A stretch of 64,000 bases of DNA. Origin: Lentinus brumalis (lineage: Eukaryota; Basidiomycota; Agaricomycetes; Polyporales; Polyporaceae). Position numbers and translations under genes: made by a program. The DNA is taken from assembly GCA_001792895.1 (NCBI GenBank), contig MARA01000011.1:124001-188000 (forward strand), read 5' to 3'. The notes under the pieces were generated by a model. The model did not search any database. It worked only from the letters and a program-made list of their open reading frames with translations, and had not been told where the DNA came from. This document shows positions 10,965 through 21,703 of the stretch, piece after piece; position 1 is the first letter of the stretch, and each line of letters begins with the position of its first letter.

Positions 10965-12425
10965 TTAACTGTCATCCTTCTCGGGAATGACCTTGTTCGA
11001 GTGCTGCGAGGAAAGTGAGTTCGATATGGCCGCGTATCATGCAGCGGAGACGTGGCACAAACCTTGCTGCTGTCAAACCCGTCGAGGCCGGCAGCGACCC
11101 GGGTCCCTGCGACGAGCGAACTCCAGTCGAGGACGTCGAAGCGCGCGTTTCCGACTCTGGCCGCGTTCGCGTGGAGAGCTCGCGCGGTGAGCATGTGATG
11201 GTGGGCAGCATCCTGTGGGTTGCATGGTGAGAAGTAGGAAGACTTCATGTCACACCATGAAGCTTACAAGTGCAGGCATGGGAGCGTCCATCTCCGTTGC
11301 CAGTCTCCGTATGTGCGCAGAGTCCTTGAGACCGCCGTCGATCGCGAATCCCTTGCTTCCGTCGAACTGGTCGTGCAGCATCTTCTCACCATAGTTGATC
11401 AGTCTGCGGGTTGAAGTACTTGTGTGTCAGAAGCACCCTGTGGCGACTAGAAACGACACTGACGGCGGAGCAGGCATGATGTCCTTGATGAATTGGTGGA
11501 CGAGGGGAGCACCGATGCCGGCCTTCTCGGACAGCGTGAAGACCTCGGCGATGAGCTCGAGTGAGCCCAGAATCATAGCGTTCCCGATAAGCTTGAATGT
11601 CGGAGCTGCCAAGATTAGATGATGCGCGGAGGACACGTTAGGTCAGAATGACGCGCGGGGACACGATAGGAAACGCACCTTTTTCGACGTTCCCACCGAG
11701 ATCGATGACCTTCCTGCCCACTGCGGGGCACAGAATGTGTGCAACCTCCTTCTTGGAGCGATAGTCGCCGGACATGACGATCAAGAGGTGAGCTGCTGCT
11801 GCTGCCGATGGCGCACCGAAGACAGGTGAGGTGATGAAGTGTGTAGAGGGCAGGCTCGATAGAAGGGTGTCGAGTTCCGCTGCAGCAATCTGAGCCATGA
11901 GATATCATGCAGGGTGGGCAAGGGCCATACCAGCAAGTGTGGGGTAGATGGTGCTCGTCTCGACGAGGATCTTGTTCTTGGTGGGCTTGTCTTCCTACGC
12001 GCGTACAGATACTGAGCGACGGCTCTCGACCCTCATCTTAACGACGAACGTACCTGAAGGGCCTCCGCGAGTTTCTTGTACACGTTCCGCACGACTTCGT
12101 CGTTGGAGAGATTTGTGATGATGATATCGCACTCCGTGGCGATCTGGTCGAGCGAGTCGGCGACGGTGATGAGCTCGTCCCCGAGCTCCTTCGCGAGATC
12201 GTCAGCCTTGGCTTTGGTGCGGTTCCAGACAAGGATAGGCAAGGGTTGGTGTACGTGCTGTTTGCGCCATTTAGCGAGGTTGGAGGCCATGGGGTAGCCC
12301 ATCGCGCCGAGGCCGCAGAAGCCGATCTGGAGAGCATCATGGTGGCCAGGGGTGGTGGGGCGGGAGAAGGGGTTGGCCACAGACGGCTGGACGTGAAGGA
12401 GGTTGATGTGCTGTGGCCTGTCCAT
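10965..12425 (-). CDS. 3-hydroxyisobutyrate dehydrogenase-family NAD(P)-dependent enzyme
   Basis: The Rossmann nucleotide-binding motif is IGFCGLGAMGYPMASNL (GxGxxG) near 12280-12330, followed by the typical LVWNRTKAKADDL and CDIIITNLSNDEVVRNVY. Later segments are FITSPVFGAPSAAAAAHLLI (substrate loop) and APTFKLIGNAMILGS. The latter has the family's catalytic Lys in a KxxxN arrangement (Lys and Asn of FKLIGN). The last exon, after an intron at about 10998-11063, encodes HSNKVIPEKDDS and a TAA. Family reaction: NAD(P)-dependent oxidation of a beta-hydroxyacid; the substrate cannot be told from sequence. Exons are separated by short introns near 12053-11997, 11925-11895, 11678-11610, 11460-11400 and 11270-11228. 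An upstream in-frame Met at 12542 would add 39 residues and is the alternative start. It is divergent from the Ark kinase. Confidence 0.85.
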
Positions 12426-12674
12426 GGTGGATGGTCGTGGTCGCGGATAGAGAGCAAGCAGGCCGCGAACGGAGGCACGGGCTGCGTCATAGATGGCCAC
12501 GTGCTCTTCCCTCGCGTTGTTTGCGCATATTGACGCGTCCATAGCAGCAAGCGCTCAGAGGACGGCGGCAAATGCCGGGCGCGGTGCGATGGCAAGGTTC
12601 GCTGGTTGTGGTCGAGTCTCGACTACGGCCACCTCTTCCTCCTCCTCCCCTGGCTACGGCCCTCGACGCCTGCG
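12426..12674. promoter_or_regulatory. Divergent promoter region, dehydrogenase/Ark kinase
   Basis: About 250 bases separate the chosen starts of two oppositely oriented genes. Both promoters must lie here, or slightly inside the longer N-terminal alternatives. No clear TATA box is visible. Confidence 0.5.
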
Positions 12675-15600
12675 ATGCAGGCATACCCCCAGGCCTTCGC
12701 CCAGCCCAACAAAGGCACCCTCGTACCAGGCCAGTCCATCGCCGTTAACAAGTACACTGTCGTAGTCGAGCGCTACCTCAGCCAAGGTCTGTCGTTGCTA
12801 CATCGCCCTGCCATCTCAACCCGACACCCTTCCAGGCGGCTTCGCCCACGTCTATCTTGTTAGGACCGCCCAGCCGGTCTATAGCACTACCCACCATGTC
12901 CTCAAGCGGATCGCGGTCCCAAACGAAGCTATGCTCTCGGAGGTCAAGAAGGAGGTCGACATCATGGTGAGTGTTCGTTCGTCGCAATCGAGAGCACGCG
13001 GACGGATGCGAGGTCTAGCGGACAGAGGACCTGAGTCATGTCCGACCCTACGAACAGAAGTTGGTGACCGTCCGCGCATGCTCAGTGACCCATCGCGCCG
13101 GGCCTTCTCTCCTACCTGGGCGCGTTACCCGCGTCCAGACGGTTTACTTGCCGCCTCATAAAGGCCATCTACTCAGACTATTGTGAGCCCGTATGCGTTA
13201 CTAGCTTCTTGGAAGCCCCATGAGATTCGCAGGGGGTTGGTACCGCGCGTGAAGAAAGCCAAGGTATCGGACGCAAGGTCACGTATCCCCCGACCCTGCC
13301 CAAAGGAGAAGGGGTAAGGAGGAAGAACATGGGGAGACTGCGCGCTGCTATGGACATGCTGCCTCGGCAGGATAGCGGGGAATTCATACGGACCGTCGGC
13401 CTGGTTTGGTCGCTTTGTATCAGGAATACGACCCAGGTCGCCACCTGTGCGGTCGCACGTCCACACTACTGCTGCATAAGAGAATATCCGCCTGCCTACT
13501 CGTTGACCGTTTTGCGGCCTGAGTATGTCTAGAGTGGCCGTGGAACGAGACCTCTGTGATTGTGTAACCCGCTGTGACCATATTGGGGTCATGAGTATGG
13601 GTATCAACTGGATACACTCTGAATAAGGTGGACCACCATCGGTTCAAGACCTGCGTGAGGAGTTCGAGCTCACCGGCGAATTGCCATGTCCATTACTCTT
13701 GCGCAGACAGGCACACACGTGTCGGCGGCCAAATCTGTCGCACAATGCCCTCATATATTCGACTTGCTGCTCATTCTTTGCGCTAACCAACGGCACACAG
13801 CGTATTCTCAAAGGCCACCCCAACATCGTCTTCCTCATCGATGCCGCCTGGCATCGCCTGGCGAACGGCACATATGAAGTCTTTATTCTCATGGAGTTCT
13901 GCCCCGGCGGAGGCATCATCGACATGATGAACCGCCGCCTCCGCGAACGGCTCACCGAAGCCGAGATCCTCACCATCTTCGTCGACGTTTGCGAGGGCCT
14001 CGCCGCCATGCACGCGCTCAAGCCGCCCATCCTGCACCGTGACCTCAAGGTCGAGAATATCCTCCAGGCGTCCCCGACGTCGTACAAGCTGTGCGACTTT
14101 GGCAGTGCGACTCCCGTGCAGAAGGTGCCTTCGAACACGGCGGAACTTCGTGCCCTCGAAACCGATCTTAATCGACATACTACGCTGCAATATCGTGCAC
14201 CCGAGATGATTGACGTGCACCTTCGCCGGCCTATCGACGAGAAGAGTGACGTCTGGGCGTTAGGTGCGTTCCCCAACCGCCCAATTGATTGACGCAGAGG
14301 GAGAGTGACGTTCGTGCGTTAGGCGTCCTCCTCTACAAGCTGTGCTACTACACAACCCCCTTCGAGGAGCATGGCCCTCTCGCGATTCTGAACGTGCAGT
14401 ACAAGATCCCACCATACCCTGCGTACTCGGCTCAGATGATCAGCCTGATAGGTGTGTCTCCTGTGCAACAGCTATGTTCGTTTTCGACCTAACGCCGTCG
14501 CAGCCTCGATGCTGAAGGAACACGGCGCACAACGGCCCTCCGTCTTCGAGATCCTCCAGCACGTGCACAACCTCCGCGGCACCAAGTCAAAGTTCCAGTA
14601 CAGTATTCCTGCGAAGGAGCCGCTGTCGCCACGCTCGTTACAAGCACCTCTCCAGGCCCTTTCGCCGAACATCGCGGCCAACCCTCTCGACGACCTGGTC
14701 TCGTACAGGTCACAGCAGGGGGCGCCGAAGAATGCTGGCGTGGAGGCTCGCGAGAAGGTACTCGAGGCAATTGCACCTATGCGTCGCGGACGACCGGCGC
14801 AAAGTCATCCGTCGCGTCCTGGCAGCCCCGAGAAGCCCGTGGCTTTCGAGACGAAGTTCGGCGACGACGAGCATGCGTGGAAGGGATTGCGGCCTGCAAG
14901 GTCCGGGCTGCCTTCTCTTGGAGCAGGCTCTGCTTCTCTGGCTAGCAAGGCTGACGCGGACGCTTGGAGCGTCGGGTCACGGCAGTCTGCGCAGAAGCCG
15001 GACTCGAGCGAGCGCCGCGCCTTCGACAATGACTTTTCGTCTGGCTTCGGGAGCAAGTTTTCTGCTGCTCGCTCACCACCTTCCAGTAAGCCTGTTGAAG
15101 GAACGTCGTCCGGGTTTGGATCTGGGTTCGGAGATGCGTTCGATCCGTCCAAGGTTGCATCGGCATCGTCACAATCGCAGTCGCAGTCCTCGTCTCGGCC
15201 CTCCCCTTCACCGCAGCAGTCGTCTCGATACCGGCAGAGCCGAATAGGCAAGGATGCGTTCGACGGCTTGGGACTCTCTTCGCAGCAGCAGCAAGCGCCT
15301 ACACTCGGCCAGGCGCGAATGAGCAGGACTGGGCTAGCGAGCTACGGGTCGTCTTCTGCGTCGTCGAGCACCCCTTACAACCTCACCCCTCCCATAAGCG
15401 GTGGCCTGGGGACGTCCAACACGACCTATCGTCCCCGAGTGCGCACGCCTCACGGCCCACACCATCACCACAACCATCGTCGCAGCCACAAGCTCAGCCC
15501 CAGTCGACGAACATGTCGCCAATACCTCCTCCGTCGCAGGCGTGGCGCCAACACATCCAGCCGCCTGCAACGTCGTCTCAGTCACAACCACAAGAAGGCA

Positions 15601-18046
15601 TGTCTGCCGAGGAGCGCTTCCCCTCGCTCGAGGATCTTGACCGGACGTTTGGTTCGCCGTCACCAGGCGCATCTACAACGGAGAAGCCACCGTCGCGCCC
15701 CGTCGAACGTCCGCCCTCGCGGAGTGGCTACGTGGGCTCGTTCGGCACAGGGAACCACGGTCTTACCGCCCCAGGTGGAGTCAAAGGCCGATTCGACGGC
15801 GTGCGCTCGCAACATGTCACCGGGACCGCGATGCGCGATGCGCGCGCCCCAGGCTCACGTCAGTCGATGTTCCTGCGCAATGTCGAGTCCGTGCAGACGA
15901 AGACCGAGGACGGCCCGAGCAAGCAGCCGCTCGCCAGTCGGCCGTCGCTGTCGCGCAAACACAGGAGCTCGGTGTCCGTGAAGACTACGCAGCCTGAGTC
16001 TGCCGACCTCCTGTCGGGCGCGGGAAGCAATGCACCGTCGCTGCCGCCACGACCTTCGCAAGGTCGTGCTGAGCCGCAGGACTGGCTCACGGGCACGGAC
16101 GAGCCGATGGGTGGTTCTCTGGGCACACGCTTGACTGGGACCGGCCTCTCGCAGCCAAATGCTCAAGGTGCTCAACCAGTGCTACGGGAGTCGCCCAGCA
16201 AGCGGGCAAGCTACATCGAGCGCTCGCCCATTACGATCCAGAAGCCGCTCGAGGCAGAGAGCGTACCTGCTCCTCAGGCCCAGGTTCCGGCCCAGTCTGC
16301 GGTGACGCAGCTCGAGCGCGAGTGGGATATGGCGCTGGATAGACTCGACCAGATACCCGCGGGCAAGTCCGAGCGGGAGCGGAGGGAGAGGGAGAGAGTC
16401 AGGGAGAAGGACAGCGAGAGGGAGAAGCGACGCTCGAGGTCAAAGTCCAAGTCGCCCGGCGCGAAGTCGACCAAGGCGTTCATCACGCGCAACGACGTCA
16501 ACACGGGGGGCCTCGGGCTCCAGCTACCGTCCTCTGGTACCGGCAGCAGGGGAGCCACGACCGCCAGGCAGACTGCGACTCCCTCCCCGAGCGGGCTCAC
16601 AGACAACTGGAGCCCGCTTTCGTCTCCCAAGCGCAGTCGGGCGCATACGGGATCAAGGTCGAAGCAGGGCTCGATGTCGTCGAGCGGGGATGAAGAGCCC
16701 GAGGATGCGAATGGGTTCGCGCCGAAGGGCGGAGCGGGGGAGAAGTTGACCCCGAAAGGTGGCATGCAGTTCGGCAGCAATGGTTCTGCGATGGTGCCCC
16801 CGGCCGATGGCCAGCGGAGGCGGAGAGCAAGGAGCAAGGGCCGACAGAGCTCGGTGCATGACCTGGTGGATCTGTGGGGCGGAGGCCTTGACAAGTCCAA
16901 GACCCCGACGGAGCGCGCCCCCGCACCCGGGAAGCGCAACTCGGTCGTTGTGCCAGCCTCGTCGTCGGCGACGATGAAGCCTCCTCCGCTGACGAACAAG
17001 CCGCGCTCGTCGTCCCCGCAGCCCGCCCCACCCGCGTCTCCAAGCAAGTACGCAAAGCAGACCTCATCTACCCAGCAACCTTCGGGTGGGTCACGACAGC
17101 TGCCTATACCCTCTGCGACACCCGAGCCCCCTACGCCTACCGGGCGTTCGCGACCTGCTTCGATGTTCATGCCCCCATCTCCACCTCCAGATCGACTCCC
17201 GGCGAGATGGGCATTCCATCCTCCTCCGAGGCTGCTGCGTCCTTCGCAGAACAGGCGCTCTCCCCACCCGATACCCCGCGCTCACGCAAGACAACGAGGC
17301 GAAGTTCGATATCCGATATGGTCCAGCGATACGAGGCGATTGGGGCTCCCAAACCCAAGGGACAAGGCCCTGGGCCACCAGCCAAGCCCGCCGGCCTCTC
17401 AGTCAAGACCCAGCACCAGAGCAAGCCCAGCAACGCATCGTCGGACCTCGCCGTCCCATCGCCCTCGGCAGCGGCGACACGCTTCCCGAAACTGTCGCCC
17501 ACGAGCTCTCCTGTGTTCACCAAGGCGAGCCTGGCTGTGCCAGACGATGCGGGCCGGTCTCAGTATGTACGCGACTTTGCGAAGCACAGGACATCGCCGA
17601 CTGGTTTGCCCCCTCGCTCGTCGCCCGTCGGCCGTATGGAGACACCATACTCGAGTTCGTACAATCCTAGCTCCTCGTCCCAAGCATACACTCCGTCGAA
17701 TGGCCTCCCATCCCGCCGCTCTCCTCTCCCCCTCGAGCCGCCGCGCGACCAGCCCTCGCGTGCGTCAAATACATCCGCGCGCGGAGACATCGGCATGGGT
17801 CCGCCGCCGTCGCCGAAGCTGGAGCGCAAACTGTCTGGGACGGCGAGCCTGGAGGCGGCGGACCCGAACTTGCGCTCGCCGTCGCCCGAGAAGCCGTTCC
17901 AGGGCGTGTCGAAGCTGATTGATAGGTGGCAGCGCGTGGCGGACGATTCGACTCCTGCGGGCCTGGGGGCACCACCGGGTGCGCGGCGGGGAGGTGTGCC
18001 GCCGCGGAGAGCGGGGATGGTCAGTGGGGGCTCGGGGCGCGGGTGA
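12675..18046 (+). CDS. Ark/NAK-family Ser/Thr protein kinase (AAK1/Prk1-like)
   Basis: The N-terminal kinase domain shows the NAK-type loop GGFAHVYLV, the Lys of [28 protein letters not shown], the catalytic [14 protein letters not shown] and YRAPEM. It continues across introns into [20 protein letters not shown] and [21 protein letters not shown] very long Ser/Pro-rich tail follows and ends with the conserved fungal Ark segment [20 protein letters not shown]. Known role: these kinases control endocytic coat and actin-patch dynamics. Introns include 12967-13800 (834 nt, unusually long), one near 14263-14321, one near 14451-14503 and 15439-15485, which restores the frame. A last frame change between about 17086 and 17250 needs another intron whose exact ends I cannot fix; a sequence error is the alternative. 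The Met at 12675 is chosen; a Met at 12606 is possible. Confidence 0.87.
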
Positions 18047-18502
18047 GTGGATGCTTGCGAGGTCCTTGGATTTCGGATGGATAGGTATATAAGAACTGAA
18101 ATACTCATGATGGATGATCATCTCTGCATGACCGTTCCGCAATTGCTTTCACTAGGCCACAAGTAGTTAATCTCGACGTATGTAGGAGATTTGAATATTG
18201 TATATGATATACGGGCGTGTGGGCGTGCTACATGTAGGACTCGGATGTCATGGCATTCGCGAAAGCAAGAGACTGGTAGAGTGCGGATAGGATACACTAC
18301 ATAACTTATGCAAAGGCACGAGCGAAGTTTCGGCGCAAGTGCGCTTTCTCTGGCATCTATCACTGTCACTGTCAGGGATATCAAGAAAGATGAGAACCTG
18401 CTCGAGGGATTAGTTGCGTGTACCAGCGAATGAGAGATGCACTCACCAATTGGTATGTAGGCTGTGTAGCGTCTGTTCATCGACCCAGCAACAGCTCTCG
18501 CG
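18047..18502. other. Convergent gap, Ark kinase/Ctr-like gene
   Basis: These 456 AT-richer bases lie between two converging stop codons, so they probably hold both 3' untranslated regions. No gene is seen. Confidence 0.45.
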
Positions 18503-19447
18503 CTACGTCTCGTCCGCGGCCGTGCTCCCACGTCTCTCCGTCTGATGGGTAGACATTGCCCTTGACAAGGTCCGTGTCTCCCGCGAGCCCGAGCTGCACC
18601 GCGGCAGCGTCAGCGCGGGCGATATTGGAGTGATTGGGGTGTATGAATATGCTGTCGGGTTTAGACCTGGAACGGGGGCGATTGGGGCGCGGGGAGGGTA
18701 GGAAGAGCTTGACTCGGAGAAGCGGTCGTCCATCGGGGATGGGAGGAGGGGCTCCTTCATATGCTCAGGGCTGCGCGGAAGTACACATGGGCGTGAGGTG
18801 CTATGAGAAGGACAGAGGGACGTACTCCTGTGACGAATGCGGAGATAGGTCCAGGTATTCGATGACGAACTGGCCTGCTGCGAGCGTTGTGACCTGGACA
18901 AGATGAGCGCGGCGACGGGCCTTGCGTTGGGAAGAGCACTCACGGCGACTATGATCAGGCTAGCCCGAGTTTCCTTAGGCCCCATTCACACCAAGCGGAG
19001 GGAGGGACTCACCCAAAGCTGAACGTCATGCCGATGAGCATGTACAACCTGAGAGCGCGCCCGTCATTTAGCTTCAACCCGCGACGACGACACAATATGC
19101 CAGCCCTCCATCAATCCGGAAGTACTCACAGTCTGTCAAGGGTGACCAGCCAGTACAGGCATGACCGCCACAGCGCGGTGCCCACGCGGGATTGTCTCCG
19201 GGATGAGAACGGGTTCCACTTCTTCGAAATAGCATAGGTTAAGACTCTGAGGCATGCTAGTCTTGAGTTGATCTTCTTCGCGAGTTGGAACACATAGTGG
19301 GTCTTACCTCTCAGAGAGACAGATGAAGATAGTAAGGATTGAGGCGACGAGGAAAGTCCAGGAGGAATCAAGGTGGAGGCCGGCGACCAAGACGTGCTCG
19401 CCTAGAAGCCCGAAGTGAAGGTGGTCCTGCCACCCGCCTTCCATCAT
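18503..19447 (-). CDS. Ctr-type copper transporter-like membrane protein
   Basis: The spliced minus-strand protein starts MMEGGWQDHLHFGLLGEHVL. TM1 is about SSWTFLVASILTIFICL. A basic cytosolic loop follows (AISKKWNPFSSRRQSRVGTA). TM2 is LWRSCLYWLVTLDRLLYMLI with the continuing GMTFSFG, which contains MLIGM, the MxxxM motif typical of Ctr transporters. TM3 is about LIIVAVTTLAAGQFVIEYL. The tail is Ser/Pro-rich, ends RRGSTAADET and lacks obvious Cys/His clusters. One exon is only 16 nt (about 18938-18953). The other introns are near 19307-19248, 19131-19052, 19010-18960 and 18937-18891. Ctr proteins form trimers that import Cu(I). The assignment rests on topology and MxxxM rather than on an N-terminal Met-rich domain, which is weak here. 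An uncharacterised three-TM protein is the alternative. Confidence 0.68.
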
Positions 19448-19854
19448 GTCGGCGCGCGTTTTATGTGCTCGGTGTCTCGTGTTCGTCGATGTCTTCCTCG
19501 TCCTCGATGTACAGTGTAACTGTGGTAGTGAGTGTGCGAAGAGGTCTAAGATTAGGTTGTAGCCATCCAGTATACTTAGCAACATGTCCGCAACAGCTAG
19601 CGATGTCCGATATTGTCGGAGCGCTTCCAAGTGAGTATGATGCAGTGGACTGTAGCTGGAACGTTGCTGAGACGGTCAACAAGTATCTCATAGGTCATCC
19701 AGCTCATGCTGTTCAGAAAACGCAGCAGTGAGTACCAGTCCGCAATCGTGACGAGTCGTAGCATTCACTAGACTAAAGCTATAGATACAGTCGTGTGTAC
19801 CATCTAGGTGGCGACTACCGTGAGTCTTTGGTGCACACTGACACGCCCAAAATC
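19448..19854. other. Upstream region of the Ctr-like gene
   Basis: About 400 bases lie between the Ctr-like start and the stop codon of the RlpA-like gene on the same strand. They should contain the Ctr-like promoter. I see no protein or repeat in them. Confidence 0.4.
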
Positions 19855-20443
19855 TCAAGGCTTGAACCCCTTCTCCTTAAAGTGCCAGTCGATGCTGATG
19901 ACACCCTCATCGAGGGACGCGCCCAAGGCTTTGAACAGAGAAGGGCTCATGTCTATCATTGCAAAGTCTGACTAAGCACCAAAACCACACATTCGGCGGG
20001 AAGCGACTGGGCTCACCGAGGTCACCACTGCCACATCCAGGACAGGAATCGCGGACGAGACCGAAGGCGTGCTTCCCGTTCTTCTTGTTGACGATCTCGA
20101 CGAACTGTAGAGGGAAGGGTGGTCAAAACCGTTGAAGCTCTGAACTTGGAAGTAGGAGTGCTTACCTGTTCGCAATTATCGCCACCGCCGAACCTCGTAG
20201 ATGCGATCGCGACAATGAGGTCGCTGTCCACGTTGAATTTGCCGCATGCGCCAAGGCCGACCTCGAAGAAAGTGCCCTACCGAACTGGTCAGCTGGGCTA
20301 TGCGACTGAACATGGGCAAATATGCGTACCCTACCGCTGTGAGTGACGCGCTTTTGCAAAAGTTCAGGAGCCACAGGGGTAGGTGCAGCCAGCGCGGAGC
20401 CGACAAAAGCAAGAGCCAGAGTGAGGTACGTGAAGGGTGCCAT
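19855..20443 (-). CDS. Secreted RlpA-like double-psi beta-barrel protein
   Basis: A small protein of about 136 aa from four exons. Signal peptide: MAPFTYLTLALAFVGSALA, followed by the pro-like segment APTPVAPELLQKR, which ends in a KR that could be cut by a Kex2-type protease. Mature domain: GTFFEVGLGACGKFNVDSDL, then IVAIASTRFGGGDNCEQ, FVEIVNKKNGKHAFGLVRDS, CPGCGSGDLDMSPSLFKALG and VISIDWHF. The Cys residues and the DSCPGCGSGDLDMS motif are typical of fungal RlpA/barwin-like proteins, a fold shared with expansins and cerato-platanins. Such proteins are extracellular and often developmentally regulated; most have no shown enzyme activity. The exon junctions I checked keep the frame. Length is normal for the family. 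Confidence 0.88.
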
Positions 20444-21703
20444 ATTTCGTGAAGGAGCGTGGTGCACAAAGAGACGGCCGCACAGCGATGACGGAGGCGA
20501 AGACAAAGCGAGGAGGATATCGTACAGAAGTCGGTGAATGCCAGACGTTCGACGTCCAGGTGAGCTGACCGCGCTGCGAGACTGGCTGGGGAGCACGAAC
20601 GGAGCTGCGCATTTATATAGGAGTCCCGAGAACAATGTGTTGTTTTGACGTGCCGCCCGTACTGTGCCTGGAAGATGCCGCCAAGTCTCATCCCCTACAC
20701 TGGCAGAGCAGAGATGTGGTCACTGGTCCGAGGAACACCGTCGGGCGAGTCGCCGCATAGACTCTGGTCGACCAGGGGGGCCAGAGCCGGAAGAAATTCG
20801 TCTCAGGGTGTGTGAGAATCAGCGCACGGAGGGATCGCCGCTGGTTACCACAGCATCCGATTCCAAACGGCCCGTCGTTGCATGGTAATGACGGTGCTTT
20901 AATCATTCCCGGGATGAGGAGCTTCAAGTAGCTGGCCATGCACTGTACCGTGCAAGCACCATTGACCACAAACAGAACACCTGTACGCCAAGAGCCAGGC
21001 TAAGCCTTCTGATTCATGTGCCAGACGTTGCCTCGGAAGTTCCTAGACTCAGCTTGCTGGGATCTTTCCATGTACCGGGCCTGAACGGTGAACCCCGGAA
21101 TGCGATTCGACGGGCATGATAAATATCAGCTGGGATGGCGGGATGTCCGTGATGCGCAAGTTCGTCTTGCACGACACCGACCGCCGAGGTGGGCGCTGGG
21201 AAAACGGTGATCCTACACATCCAGGAGTATCCCCGCGAGGTTTCAGAACTGGCGAATTTGATGATTGTCCGGGTATTCATACGACATAACGCGTAAGCTC
21301 CGGCTTGCAGGTCGGTCTGCGATCAAGCCAGCGCGCGGAGGGTACCCAGTGACGGAATCGTCTTAAGGAGCTGCATACCAGACATGAGCGGACCTCCCGA
21401 AAGACTCGCCAATACTCACCTATCATGACTCCCGCTGGACTACATACCCAATATCAATAGCGGCGGTGTCACCGAGCTTTCCTATGCAAAGAGCAGCGGG
21501 CTCACTCAACTCAAGGCTATGTATGCGGCATGCGCCGAGGATGGTGGTTGTCAGCAGAGAGCTCCTCAGCACAGCACAATAGCCGTGATATTGCCCGGCG
21601 GCCCAGAAAGACGCATTGCCCCTGTACAGTCAAACCGCGACAGTAGTCAGAGCCTTCAGAAGAATACTGGAGTCCGTATGCGCGCAAAGGAATCGACGTC
21701 ACC
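20444..21703. other. 1.26-kb gap, RlpA-like upstream region
   Basis: This lies between the start of the RlpA-like gene and the stop codon of exonuclease V, both on the minus strand. It should contain the RlpA-like promoter. Short frames here show no recognisable domain. Confidence 0.4.
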
